Made by a program: the position numbers and the translations under genes | Source: DASQMT01 sp963835735 | GTDB taxonomy: Bacteria; Actinomycetota; Thermoleophilia; Solirubrobacterales; Solirubrobacteraceae | Direction: 5' to 3' | Assembly: GCA_963835735.1 (NCBI GenBank) | Contig: CAWIGP010000005.1 | Span: 558,001 to 622,000 of the forward strand | DNA length: 64,000 nt | Shown here: one piece after another, positions 44,609 through 53,280 of the stretch | Layout of the letters: each line of letters opens with the position of its first letter | How positions within the stretch are numbered: position 1 is the stretch's first letter | The notes under the pieces: model-generated | The model's database searches: none | Told to the model about the DNA's origin: nothing | Seen by the model: the letters and a program-made list of their open reading frames with translations, nothing else

Positions 44609-46078
44609 ATGAACTCGCTCTCAACTCCTTCCACGCATCGCTGGCGCGCGTTCGCGCTGTTGGCGGTGGCGTACTTCATGACGATCATCGATCTGACGAT
44701 CGTCAACGTCTCGCTGCCGACGATCGGCCGCGATCTGCACTTCTCCGAGACCAGCCTGCAATGGGTGGTGACCGCGTACGCGCTCACGTTCGGAGGTCTC
44801 CTGCTGCTCGGCGGCCGCGCCGCGGATCTGCTGGGCCGCCGCCGGATCTTGATGCTCGGCATAGCGCTTTTCACGGCCGCCTCGCTGGCGTGCGGGCTCT
44901 CGACCGGTGAGGCGTCCCTGATCGCAAGCCGCGCCGTGCAGGGCGTGGGCGCTGCGATCATGCTGCCTGCCGCCCTATCGATCGTGATGAACATGTTCGA
45001 GGAGGGCGCCGAGCGCAACAAGGCGCTCGGGATCTGGGGCGGGCTCGGAGCCGCCGGCGCAACCGTCGGGTTGATCACCGGCGGGCTTCTCACCCGGTAC
45101 GCCGGCTGGGAGTACATCTTCTTCTTGAACGTCCCGATCGGGGCGACCGCGCTGTTGCTGGCCCCGCGGATCGTCCCCGACAGCCGGCTCGCCACGGAGC
45201 GCCGGCGGTTCGACGCGGCCGGAGCGATCGCCAGCACTGGCGGACTGGTGCTGCTCGTCTACGCAATCGCCCAGGCACCGCAGTACGGCTGGGGCGCCAC
45301 GAGGACGCTCGCGCTGCTCGCGGCATCGGCCGCTCTCCTCGCCGCCTTCGTGGTGATCGAGAACCGCGTCGAGTCGCCGCTGTTGCCGCTGCGGATCTTC
45401 CGGCTGCGCTCGCTCGCCGCTGCGAACATTGCGGGCCTGCTGCTGGGCGGCAGCTTCTTCGGGTTCATCTTCGTCGGCACCCTGTACATGCAGCAGGTGC
45501 TGCACTACAGCGCGCTGCAGGCTGGGGTCGCCTGGTTGGCCACGTCGCTGACCTCGATCGCGCTGGCGGGTCTATCGCAATGGCTGGTCACGCGTCGCGG
45601 GGCCAAGTTCGTGATGGCGATCGGGATGACGCTGATCGGCGCCGGCGTGATCTGGGCTACCCAGGTGCCCGTCGACGGGCATTTCCTGGAGAACCTGGTC
45701 GGCCCGATGGTGGTTGCCGGCGCAGGGACCGCGTTCGCGTTCATCCCGATCTCGATCGCCGCGCTTTCCGGCGTTACGGAGCAGCGGGCCGGGCTCGCGT
45801 CCGGGCTTCTGAACACCTCCCAGCAGCTCGGCGGAGCGATCGGGATCGCGATCGCCTCAAGCATCGCCGCCAGCCACAGCACGGCGCTGCTCCAGTCCGG
45901 CGACGCCGTACCCACCGCGCTCACCGGCGGCTTCCAGCAGGCGTTCTGGGTGCTGGGAGCGATCGCGCTGATCGCCCTCCCGGCGATCTTCATGCTCCTC
46001 CGCCCCGACAAGGTCTCGCTGGCCGTGACCGAATCCGCCGTAGGTGAGGCACAGCCTGCCGCGGCCCCCGTCAGCTGA
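44609..46078 (+). CDS. MFS multidrug exporter, DHA2 type
   Basis: 489 aa, about 14 TM. LLAVAYFMTIIDLTIVNVSL, PTIGRDLHFSETSLQWVVTA and YALTFGGLLLLGGRAADLLG then RRR, followed by GLLLGGSFFGFIFVGTLYMQ and GLASGLLNTSQQLGGAIGIA, are hallmarks of EmrB/QacA-type proton-drug antiporters. Start ATG 44609. It is followed by a second DHFR-like reductase 43 nt downstream, probably one transcript, both divergent from the SigX5-type factor. Confidence 0.93.
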   Translation: MNSLSTPSTHRWRAFALLAVAYFMTIIDLTIVNVSLPTIGRDLHFSETSLQWVVTAYALTFGGLLLLGGRAADLLGRRRILMLGIALFTAASLACGLSTGEASLIASRAVQGVGAAIMLPAALSIVMNMFEEGAERNKALGIWGGLGAAGATVGLITGGLLTRYAGWEYIFFLNVPIGATALLLAPRIVPDSRLATERRRFDAAGAIASTGGLVLLVYAIAQAPQYGWGATRTLALLAASAALLAAFVVIENRVESPLLPLRIFRLRSLAAANIAGLLLGGSFFGFIFVGTLYMQQVLHYSALQAGVAWLATSLTSIALAGLSQWLVTRRGAKFVMAIGMTLIGAGVIWATQVPVDGHFLENLVGPMVVAGAGTAFAFIPISIAALSGVTEQRAGLASGLLNTSQQLGGAIGIAIASSIAASHSTALLQSGDAVPTALTGGFQQAFWVLGAIALIALPAIFMLLRPDKVSLAVTESAVGEAQPAAAPVS

Positions 46079-46121
46079 CGGGTCCAAACCCAACCCACGC
46101 GAAAAGAGGCAGATACCAGAG

Positions 46122-46706
46122 ATGGGAAAGATCGTGATCAGTGGCCCGCAGAACGTCTCGCTCGATGGAATCGTCCAAGACCCGGACGGTAAGGAGGGCT
46201 TCAGGCTCGGCGGCTGGTTCGTCGAGTTCGGGGGCAAGGACCTCGAAGAGTGGAACAAGGTCGCGCTCGCTGAGGCGCTGGGCGCCGAAGCATGGCTGCT
46301 GGGTCGGCGGAGCTACGAATTTTTCGGGGTGCGGTGGCGACCCCGGAGTGGCGAGCTCGCGGACAGGCTGAACAGCATGCCCAAGTACGTCGTGTCATCC
46401 ACTCTCGTAGATCCAGACTGGAACAACTCGACAGTCCTCAAGGGCGACGTGGTGGAGGAGGTCTCGAAGCTGAAGCAGGAGCTAGACGGAGAAATCGTCG
46501 TCCCTGCCAGCTATCGGCTCGGGCGCACACTAATCGAGCATGACCTGGTCGACGAGCTGCGGCTGGTCGTCTTTCCGGTCGTGCTCGGGGCCGGTGAGCG
46601 CCTCTTCGGCGAGGCCGGCGACAAGAAGCCCATGCGCCTCGTCGATACCAAGACCATTGGTGACGGCCTCGTCTTCCTCACCTACGAGTTCGTCCGGGAG
46701 GGCTAG
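46122..46706 (+). CDS. DHFR-like / RibD C-terminal-domain reductase
   Basis: 194 aa from ATG 46122 (MGKIVISGPQNVSLDGIVQD) with AAGAGG upstream. Core pieces: LLGRRSYEFFG, MPKYVVSSTLVDPDWNNSTV, VPASYRLGRTLIEHDLVDEL, VFPVVLGAGERLFGEA. A paralogue of the reductase at 42758, and of the one at 62766. It follows the DHA2 exporter, suggesting a reductase-plus-exporter unit. A strong hairpin follows the stop. Confidence 0.88.
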   Translation: MGKIVISGPQNVSLDGIVQDPDGKEGFRLGGWFVEFGGKDLEEWNKVALAEALGAEAWLLGRRSYEFFGVRWRPRSGELADRLNSMPKYVVSSTLVDPDWNNSTVLKGDVVEEVSKLKQELDGEIVVPASYRLGRTLIEHDLVDELRLVVFPVVLGAGERLFGEAGDKKPMRLVDTKTIGDGLVFLTYEFVREG

Positions 46707-46727
46707 CGGGCGCCGGGCGGTAAGCGC

Positions 46728-46756
46728 GGATGCCCGCCCGCCGTGGGCGGGCATCC
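46728..46756 (+). terminator. Terminator-like 12-bp stem-loop
   Basis: GGATGCCCGCCC (46728-46739), loop GCCGT, GGGCGGGCATCC (46745-46756): a perfect 12-bp stem 22 nt after the DHFR-like stop. No U-tract follows, but the position fits a GC-rich terminator. The remaining 46,757-46,994 region shows no gene. Confidence 0.6.
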
Positions 46757-46994
46757 GGGGCGAGCTTCATCTGGATCAGCGGCCGCAAGGGCCGGAGTTC
46801 ACGCGCGCCAGGTTCGTTTGCGTTCCGGTCGGTCGGGACGCCGCGCGGAACCGTGATTGGCCCGCCGCGTGGGACCGAACTGCGCGTGCAGGTCAGGCGC
46901 GGCGGGGCCCGCCGTCCGCATCGGCCGAACCGGTTCGAGCGTCCGCGCGTATCCCGGCGCGCAGGGTTCATCCGCGCTCATGAGGGAGCACGCC

Positions 46995-47909
46995 ATGCTT
47001 ATTCGTCTGGCAGTCGCCGGACTCGTTGCCGGTGCCGCAATGCTCTTCGCCTCGCCCGCCTCGGCGATCGAGAAGCCGACGATCCACGTGACGGCCAAGA
47101 CCGAGTCGACGATCTCGGTGGCCTGGACCGCGTCGAGCGGCGCAACACGCTACGACTTGAATCTCTCGTCGCCCAGCACGACCACCGTCTCGCTGCCGAG
47201 GACGCAGACCTCGCACACGTTCACCGGGCTGCGTCCGAACGGCCAGTACTACGTGTCGGTCGTGGCGGTCGACTCGGGCGGGCGCAAGGCGTACAGCAAC
47301 CTGCTCGTCGTGATCACGCTGCCAGACCGCGTGGCGCCGTCGACGCCGGCGAACGTGCGCGTCACCGACGTCACCCCGTCGAAGGTCTCGCTCGCGTGGG
47401 ACGCGTCGACCGACAACGCCGGGATCGCCGAGTACCTGCTGTCGGTGAGCCCGTGGACGGGCCGGGCGATCTTCACGGGCCCGACGTCGCTTGACCTGAT
47501 CGCCCTCCCGCCCGAGACCACGTTCACGCTCGCGGTGCGCGCGCGTGACTTCGGCTGGAACTTCTCGCCGTTCAGCGCCCCGGTCACGGCGACCACGGAG
47601 GCGAGCACGGACGTCACGCCGCCGACCGTGCCCACGAACCTGCGCGTCGGCAACGAGGACTGGTGCGGCGAAGTCGAGGCGTCGTGGACGCAGTCGACCG
47701 ACGACCAGGACCCGCAGGCCGCGATCCGCTACCAGTTCAGGATCAACGGCCAGCCGGATCCGTTCGGCGACGAGATCGGCCGCGGACGCCACATCACGTA
47801 CGGCCTCGTCGAAGGGGACAACACGTACGTGGTCCGCGCGATCGACAGCGCCGGCAACGCGTCAGCGTTCTCGGCGCCGTACACGCTCAACGTCCACCTC
47901 TGTGCCTAG
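46995..47909 (+). CDS. Secreted three-domain fibronectin type III protein
   Basis: About 304 aa from ATG 46995 (RBS GGGAG 7 nt upstream; ATG 46980 is an alternative). Signal peptide MLIRLAVAGLVAGAAMLFAS then PASA. Three FN3 repeats follow: KPTIHVTAKTESTISVAWTA, APSTPANVRVTDVTPSKVSL and PPTVPTNLRVGNEDWCGEVE, each with the Trp and Tyr/Leu core (e.g. NGQYYVSVVAVDSGG). Likely surface adhesion or binding; no enzymatic domain. It ends head-to-head with a MaoC-like remnant. Confidence 0.88.
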   Translation: MLIRLAVAGLVAGAAMLFASPASAIEKPTIHVTAKTESTISVAWTASSGATRYDLNLSSPSTTTVSLPRTQTSHTFTGLRPNGQYYVSVVAVDSGGRKAYSNLLVVITLPDRVAPSTPANVRVTDVTPSKVSLAWDASTDNAGIAEYLLSVSPWTGRAIFTGPTSLDLIALPPETTFTLAVRARDFGWNFSPFSAPVTATTEASTDVTPPTVPTNLRVGNEDWCGEVEASWTQSTDDQDPQAAIRYQFRINGQPDPFGDEIGRGRHITYGLVEGDNTYVVRAIDSAGNASAFSAPYTLNVHLCA

Positions 47910-48080
47910 CCCGTGTAGACCCTGACCACGTCTCGGCGACGCAGAAGGGCTGCTCCGCTCCCTCGCGCTCGAACGAGACCTCGAAGATCACGTGCGCGCC
48001 GCTCGGGATGTCCTGGACCTCCTTGACCTTCGGGGCGGCGCGAACCTTCGAAGGAATCCGCCTCGACCACCCGGCGAGGA
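47906..48080 (-). pseudogene. C-terminal remnant of a MaoC-like hot-dog protein
   Basis: Reading the minus strand gives KVKEVQDIPSGAHVIFEVSF, EREGAEQPFCVAET and, after one inserted base, VVRVYTG followed by TAG at 47906. This matches the C-terminal strand pattern of MaoC-like (FAS1-DH) dehydratases (…CVAEtVvRvY). The rest of the domain is missing, and the upstream sequence is the end of an aldo-keto reductase. A broken gene end. Confidence 0.45.
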
Positions 48081-48081
48081 G

Positions 48082-49104
48082 CTAGCGCCGCCGTGCCGCT
48101 GCTTCCAGCGCCGGGTTCACCCAGGAGTTGTCGGCCGGGTTGATCGTCAGGCCGGGCGCGACGATCCCGTCGATGCGGTCCAGCACCGGCTGGTCGAGTG
48201 TGACGTCGGCCGCGGCGAGCTGACTTTCGAGCTGCTCCATCGTGCGGGGCCCGATGAGCGCGGCGGTGATGGCGGGGTGGTCGAGCACGAACGCGATCGC
48301 GAGCTCGATCAGCGTGACGCCGGCTTCGTCGGCGAGCTGGGCGAGCTGTTCGGCGGCGTCGAGCTTGCGCTGGTTGGCGGGCTGTGAGAGGTCGAAGCGC
48401 TCGGGCAGCCGACCGGCGCGCGAGGAGGACTGCTGTCCGGTGTCCTTGCGCCAGCGGCCCGACAGCCAGCCGCCGGCCAGCGGGCTGTAGGACATGACCG
48501 CCATGCCGTGGCGCTGGCAGGTGGGCAGGACGTCTGCCTCGACGGCGCGGACGAGGATCGAGTACGGCGGCTGCTCGGTCACGAAACGCTGCAGCCGCCG
48601 GTCGCGCGCGATCCACTGCGCCTCGACGATCTGGCTGGCGGGGAACGTGGAGCAGCCGATGTAGCGAACCTTGCCCTGATGCACGAGGTCGCTGAGCGCG
48701 GACAGCGTCTCGGCGATGTCCGCGCGCGGATCCGGGCGGTGAACCTGGTAGAGGTCGATCCAATCGGTGCGCAACCGCCGCAGCGAAGCCTCCACCGCGC
48801 GGATGATCCAGCGACGCGAGCCGCCCTGCCGGTTTGGATCATCGCCCATCGCCCCGTGGAATTTGGTGGCCAGGATCACGTCGTCGCGCCGGCCGCCGGC
48901 GAGCGCCTTGCCGACGATCTCCTCAGACTCGCCCTGACCGTAGACGTCGGCGGTATCGATGAAGTTGACCCCGGCATCCAGCGCAGCGTGGATGATCCGG
49001 ACCGACTCCTCGTGATCGGGGTTGCCCCACGCACCGAACATCATCGCGCCAAGGCAGAACTTGCTGACCGAAACGCCGGTACGTCCCAGCTGGCGATGCT
49101 CCAT
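48082..49104 (-). CDS. Aldo-keto reductase
   Basis: 340 aa (beta/alpha)8 NADPH-dependent reductase. MEHRQLGRTGVSVSKFCLGA, then ALDAGVNFIDTADVYGQGES (Asp, Tyr of the tetrad), DVILATKFHGAMGD (Lys), TDWIDLYQVHRPDP (His) and the YSPLAGGWLSGR loop; GPRTMEQLESQL near the end. AGGAG lies 7 nt before ATG 49104. Substrate not predictable. The upstream 49,105-49,915 region has no convincing gene. Confidence 0.93.
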   Translation of the reverse strand: MEHRQLGRTGVSVSKFCLGAMMFGAWGNPDHEESVRIIHAALDAGVNFIDTADVYGQGESEEIVGKALAGGRRDDVILATKFHGAMGDDPNRQGGSRRWIIRAVEASLRRLRTDWIDLYQVHRPDPRADIAETLSALSDLVHQGKVRYIGCSTFPASQIVEAQWIARDRRLQRFVTEQPPYSILVRAVEADVLPTCQRHGMAVMSYSPLAGGWLSGRWRKDTGQQSSSRAGRLPERFDLSQPANQRKLDAAEQLAQLADEAGVTLIELAIAFVLDHPAITAALIGPRTMEQLESQLAAADVTLDQPVLDRIDGIVAPGLTINPADNSWVNPALEAAARRR

Positions 49105-49228
49105 GAGCCGCTCCTAGTCCACGCGGGAGGGCAGTGCCAACCGAACCCAGGCGTACCGCCCTGCGGAGACTCCAGCACATCCCCTGCCGCCACGACGATC
49201 GACGGAGTCGACGACGGCAACGGACGCC

Positions 49229-49260
49229 GCGTCGCACTCGTCGGCAGACGAGTGCGACGC
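49229..49260. repeat. 14-bp perfect hairpin
   Basis: GCGTCGCACTCGTC (49229-49242), loop GGCA, GACGAGTGCGACGC (49247-49260). It lies 125 nt upstream of the aldo-keto reductase start, inside a gene-free stretch. It could be a terminator for some transcript from the right or a mobile-element end. Confidence 0.6.
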
Positions 49261-49391
49261 CGTCAGAAAGCATGCGCCTCACTGTCGGCATGGACGAATC
49301 TGAGCAGCGGCACTATCACCTCGAGCGCCCGCGACGCGCTGCTCCCATTCGCGCAATGCGGCACTCTGCTCGGCCGGCGAGCGCGGCGGCG

Positions 49392-49415
49392 TCGAGTAGC
49401 GCGCGCAGGCGAAAG
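49392..49415 (+). repeat. Dispersed repeat copy 1 (with 53203-53226)
   Basis: TCGAGTAGCGC followed by CAGGCGAAAG; 22 of 24 positions match 53203-53226 in the same orientation. Nearby GCGGCACTC is shared upstream at both sites. The two copies flank the GcvT-like gene and the IS110 element, 3.8 kb apart. Confidence 0.5.
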
Positions 49416-49427
49416 GGCTGGTGATTG

Positions 49428-49601
49428 CAAGAAGCGTGCTGGGGTCGTCATTGACCCCAGCGTGCGACAACGCTCCCATACGGCCATCCCTGACCCTTCC
49501 TTCAACCACGACGCAGCGCTTGTGAGTCGATTTCCAAGAAGCGTGCTGGGGTCGTCATGACCCGCACGACAACACTCCCAGACGGCCATCCTGGCCCTTC
49601 C
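49428..49601 (+). repeat. Degenerate tandem repeat, about 107-nt unit, two copies
   Basis: CAAGAAGCGTGCTGGGGTCG begins at 49428 and again at 49535. Further matching blocks are CGACAACGCTCCCATACGGC / CGACAACACTCCCAGACGGC and GACCCTTCC/GGCCCTTCC. The copies differ by scattered changes. No reading frame is shared. Noncoding repeat. Confidence 0.65.
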
Positions 49602-49915
49602 CCCACCGACGAGCGACCGACCCGGTCACCGTAGCGTCATCCTGCGGTGCTCGAGACAACATCCGTCCAGATTGTGGCGCGATCGGCGCGTGGAGGAGCG
49701 GACCGGTCGATCGGTGATCGGCCGCGGAAGCCGGAGGCCCCGCGGCGCGGCTGCGATTCACGCTAAGCGAGCGCGCGGTCATGTCGCCGGCGGACACACA
49801 ACGGCCGCGTCGCGGGTCGGGAAAGCGTCTTGGTCGCGGTCGACGCCGCGGGGGCGCTGGCGAGCTGATGTGGTTCGCCGCTTCAACCAGCGCCCAGGGG
49901 TCGCCGGTGGGCGCG

Positions 49916-51103
49916 TCAGCCTGCGGTCAGCGGTTGCTCGGCGTGCTCGGGCTTGAAGAACACGCGGTCGGCGACGACACCGGACACGGTCTGATCGGGC
50001 CGCTCGATCTCGACCTCGGTGCCGAGCTCTGAGTGCTCTATCGGGACCATCGCGTAGCCGATGTTGCGATCCAGACGCGGCGAATAGCAGGCGGAGGTGA
50101 CGCGCCCGATCGCGCGACCGCCGGAACGGACCGCGAAGAAGTCGGGCATCGAGCCGTCGTTGTATGCCCCGAGCTTCGTTCCGCCGATCTCGACGCCGAC
50201 CAGCTTGCGGTCGACACCCCGCTCGTGGACCGCGCGCAGCGCGTCGCGGCCCATGAAGTCCTGCTCCTGCTCGAGCTCGACCATCCACTTATAGCCGTAG
50301 CCGACCTCGTAGGGGTTCTCCTCGATCGTCATGTCGCAGCCATGCGCCAGGATGCCTCCCTCGATGCGCCTGATGTGACAGGGTCCGGTCGGCGAGAGGC
50401 CATGCGGCTCGCCGGCCTGGATCAGCGCGTCCCACAGCTTGAGCCCGTCGCGACTGGCATCGCGGAGATAGAGCTCATAGCCGAGCTCGCCCGTGTAGCC
50501 GGTGCGCGAAATGACGAGCCGCATGCCGTCAAGCTCGCGGTCCACCATGCGGTAGTACGGGACCTCGAGGATGTCGGCGCCGAAGAGGTCGGTCATGACC
50601 TCCTTGGACTTCGGGCCCTGGACCTGCACGGGAGCCACGTCGGGCTCTGCGATCTGCACGTCTAGCCCGGCGTGGTGGGCCAGTCCCTTGCACCACAGCA
50701 GCACATCGCTGTCGGCCAGCGACAGCCAGAAGTGGTTCTCGCCCAGGCGCAGCAGGACGGGATCGTTGATGATCCCGCCACGCTCGTCGGTGATGAACGC
50801 GTACTTGCACTGCCCGACCGCGCACCGGTTGAGATCGCGAGGCGTGAGCATGTTCGTGAACGCGAACGCGTCCGGCCCCGTGATCTCCACCTGTCGCTCG
50901 GCGCCGCCGACGTCCCACAGCGTCACGCCCTCCAGCAGCTGCCAATACTCCTGAAACGGGTCACCGTAGTGACGCGGGTGGTAGTGGTGGTTGTAAAAGC
51001 TGTAAAGCGCCACCCCGTGCCGGCGCGACCCGTAGTAATACGGCGACTTCCTGATCCGCGTATAGAGAAGAACCCCGGGATCCGGGTTGACTCGATCGGT
51101 CAT
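49916..51103 (-). CDS. GcvT-like aminomethyltransferase family protein
   Basis: 395 aa, tetrahydrofolate-binding GcvT fold plus C-terminal barrel: GVTLWDVGGAERQVEITGPD, AFTNMLTPRDLNRCAVGQCK, VQGPKSKEVMTDLFGADILE, VISRTGYTGELGYELYLRDA (GYTGExGYE), SPTGPCHIRRIEGGILAHGC and GYAMVPIEHSELGTEVEIER. Not the true glycine-cleavage T protein by context (no gcvH/gcvP); relatives demethylate DMSP, methoxyaromatics or methylated amines using THF. The substrate is not deducible. No glycine riboswitch was recognised upstream. Confidence 0.9.
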   Translation of the reverse strand: MTDRVNPDPGVLLYTRIRKSPYYYGSRRHGVALYSFYNHHYHPRHYGDPFQEYWQLLEGVTLWDVGGAERQVEITGPDAFAFTNMLTPRDLNRCAVGQCKYAFITDERGGIINDPVLLRLGENHFWLSLADSDVLLWCKGLAHHAGLDVQIAEPDVAPVQVQGPKSKEVMTDLFGADILEVPYYRMVDRELDGMRLVISRTGYTGELGYELYLRDASRDGLKLWDALIQAGEPHGLSPTGPCHIRRIEGGILAHGCDMTIEENPYEVGYGYKWMVELEQEQDFMGRDALRAVHERGVDRKLVGVEIGGTKLGAYNDGSMPDFFAVRSGGRAIGRVTSACYSPRLDRNIGYAMVPIEHSELGTEVEIERPDQTVSGVVADRVFFKPEHAEQPLTAG

Positions 51104-51451
51104 CGCCCACCTTCCTGTCCGTGCGCTCGGTTCTCGCAGGCCACGCGCTCAGAATGTACGCCCGCCACCCCTGGCGTGCTGGCGCCACCGTCCTTTCGTG
51201 CCGTCAGGGTCGCGCTCGCGCGCGACACGACGCTCGGACGCGGCGTCGCCGAGCGCCTCGGGTTTGTCCCCGGTCGCGAACTGCTGCACGAGGTAGCCGA
51301 GCCGCCACGGCGGGGCGCCGCCGCGCGCATCTCGCCCAACATGGCGCGCGCCCGATGACCGACGCGCACTCCTCGCGGCATGAAAATGCTCCGTGGCGGC
51401 TCCGTCCGGGTCCGGCCGTAGCGTCGAGCGATCCGGGACAGGGGCTTCTGT

Positions 51452-51586
51452 GGGAGAACGCAGGCGGGTAGGCCGGTTTGCGCGATGGGCTTCGAGCCCG
51501 TGCTTTTCGTTCGGCCGCCCCTGCGACTTGCCTGGATTGTGCCGCGAGCACGTATCGGTCTGTGTCGTTGTCCCGCTGGTTCTCCC
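51452..51586 (+). ncRNA. Structured leader upstream of IS110 recombinase (bridge RNA candidate)
   Basis: GGGAGAAC (51452-51459) with CGGG (51465-51468) pairs at a distance with CCCG (51572-51575) and GTTCTCCC (51579-51586), closing a domain of about 130 nt that contains local hairpins, e.g. GGGCTTCGAGCCC. It ends about 35 nt before the recombinase start. IS110 elements are known to encode a bridge RNA in this region that specifies target and donor. Whether the loops match the flanks was not checked. Confidence 0.5.
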
Positions 51587-51620
51587 GCCGCGCTCGAACT
51601 GTTGTGAATGGAGGTGAGAG

Positions 51621-52865
51621 ATGGCGTTGAGAAGATGGACCGGTCGGGCGATCGGTCTGGACGTTCACCGTGACTTCTGCGTGGTCGCGATCTGTGAGGA
51701 CGGTCAGGTGCGTTCCGGCGCTCGGGTGCCGAGCACGCCGGAGGGACTGACCCTGCTGGCCGAGAGCCTGCTGCCGTCGGATCGGGTGGCGTTGGAGGTC
51801 ACTGGCAGCTGCTGGGAGGTGGCGCGGATCCTGAAGCCGCACGTCGAGCGGGTTGTCGTGGTTAGCCCGGACGACACCGGGATCACGCGGGCGCGCGCGA
51901 AGACCGATCGGCTGGACGCGCGCACGCTGGCGCGGCTGTTGTGGTCGGGGGAGCTCGAATCGGTGTGGATGCCCGATGAGCGCTGTCGGGTGCTGCGTCG
52001 CCGGCTGGCTCGACGCGAGCAGCTGGTGCACGCGCGCTCACGCGCGAAGAACGAGATCCAAGCGGTGCTGCAGCGCCGCCTGCAGGGCAAGCCGCCGTGC
52101 TCGGATCTGTTCGGTGTCAAGGGCCGCCGGTGGCTGGCCGGGCTCGAGTTGCCGCTCGAGGAGCGCGAGTCCGTCGACGCCGGGATCCGGCATATCGAGT
52201 TCCTGGACTCAGAGATCGCTGCCGTCGAGCGGCTGGTCGCTCAGCAGGCGCTCAACTGGCCCGAGATCCGCCGACTGATGACCGTCCCCGGCGTGAACCT
52301 GATCTGCGCCGCGACCTTCATCGCCGCCGTCGGCGACGTCAGCCGGTTCTTCACCAGCCGCAAGCTGGTGGCCTACCTGGGCCTGGACCCGAAGGTCCGC
52401 CAGTCCGGCGAGGCGCCGGCGCGCAGCGGCCGGATCAGCAAGCGCGGCTCCGCCGCGGCCCGCTGGGCGCTGGTCGAGGCGGCCTGGAGCGTGGTCTTGC
52501 AGCCGGGGCCGCTGCACGCGTTCTATGACCGCACGCGCGCCCGCCGCGGGCACGGCAAGGCGATCGTCGCGACCGCCCGCAAGCTCGCGGTCCTGTTCTG
52601 GTGCATGCTCAGGCGCCGTGAGGACTACGCCCACCAGCAACCCTCGCTGACCAAGAAGAAGCTGCGCCGGCTCGAGATCACCGCCGGCGCACCCAAATAC
52701 AGCAAGACCGCACGCGGCGTCTGGAGCAGCAACGTCGCGATCCGTCAGGCCGAGCGCCAGCTCGCCGCGCAGGCCGAGGCCTCCTACCAGCGGCTCGTCA
52801 AGGACCGGCAGGCCGCAGCCCCGGCAAGAAAGGTGGGCGCGAGCGTGACAGCGGAGCGCGCATAG
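51621..52865 (+). CDS. IS110-family transposase (DEDD-Tnp_20 recombinase)
   Basis: 414 aa. RuvC-like DEDD N-terminus: IGLDVHRDFCVVAICED (Asp), VALEVTGSCWEVARIL (Glu), AKTDRLDARTLARLLWSGEL (Asp). C-terminal transposase_20 domain: RRLMTVPGVNLICAATFIAA, SRKLVAYLGLDPKVRQSGEA, RSGRISKRGSAAARWALVEA (catalytic Ser). RNA-guided recombination is established for this family. GGAGGTGAGAG precedes ATG 51621. No terminal inverted repeats are expected. The frame is intact, so the element may be active. Confidence 0.95.
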   Translation: MALRRWTGRAIGLDVHRDFCVVAICEDGQVRSGARVPSTPEGLTLLAESLLPSDRVALEVTGSCWEVARILKPHVERVVVVSPDDTGITRARAKTDRLDARTLARLLWSGELESVWMPDERCRVLRRRLARREQLVHARSRAKNEIQAVLQRRLQGKPPCSDLFGVKGRRWLAGLELPLEERESVDAGIRHIEFLDSEIAAVERLVAQQALNWPEIRRLMTVPGVNLICAATFIAAVGDVSRFFTSRKLVAYLGLDPKVRQSGEAPARSGRISKRGSAAARWALVEAAWSVVLQPGPLHAFYDRTRARRGHGKAIVATARKLAVLFWCMLRRREDYAHQQPSLTKKKLRRLEITAGAPKYSKTARGVWSSNVAIRQAERQLAAQAEASYQRLVKDRQAAAPARKVGASVTAERA

Positions 52866-53280
52866 ATCAGGCCCTCGAAGGGCAACGTCGCGCGGCAGGC
52901 CCGCGAGCTCCGGACGCCTGCTCTTTGACTCGTCCTCGGCTCGCGCCCACACGACAACCTAGCGCTCCTCAGCCGCCGTCGACCACCGCGACGGTGACCG
53001 TGCGCGCGCAAAATCCGCCGAGTGCCACCCGAATCGGTGCCGGCGCGGGCCCAACTGGCCTCACAGAAGCCGATCTAAGGCCCTCGGCGACACCACCGCG
53101 ACCGACCCGTTGCCCGAAATCACCGCAAATTCCGTCAAGGGCGTCGTCGGCCACCCTTGATTTTCATCGGTCGCGCGAAGCGGCACTCACGCGCAGCGCG
53201 GATCGAGTAGCGCAGGCAGGCGAAAGCGGCAGCGAGCGTTAGAGACATCGAGGTGGATCGACGCGGCTAGCATCGGCCGC
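52866..53280. other. Gene-free flank of IS110 with dispersed repeat copy
   Basis: No convincing gene. Contains the second copy of the dispersed repeat at 53203-53226 and a TAGCAT hexamer (53268-53273) 7 nt before the lipoprotein GTG at 53281. It may hold the IS110 right end, but the boundary cannot be set from sequence alone. Confidence 0.5.

Noticed and set aside
49428..49601. CRISPR-like array
   Set aside because: Only two degenerate long units; no short regular repeats or spacers and no cas genes in the window.
51143..51358. Possible GNAT-like gene tail (GVAERLGFVPGREL)
   Set aside because: Short similarity only; the frame is antisense-rich and has no N-terminal acetyl-CoA motif.
51104..51360. 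Glycine riboswitch before the GcvT-like gene
   Set aside because: No tandem aptamer pattern was recognisable and the enzyme is not the glycine-cleavage T protein by context.
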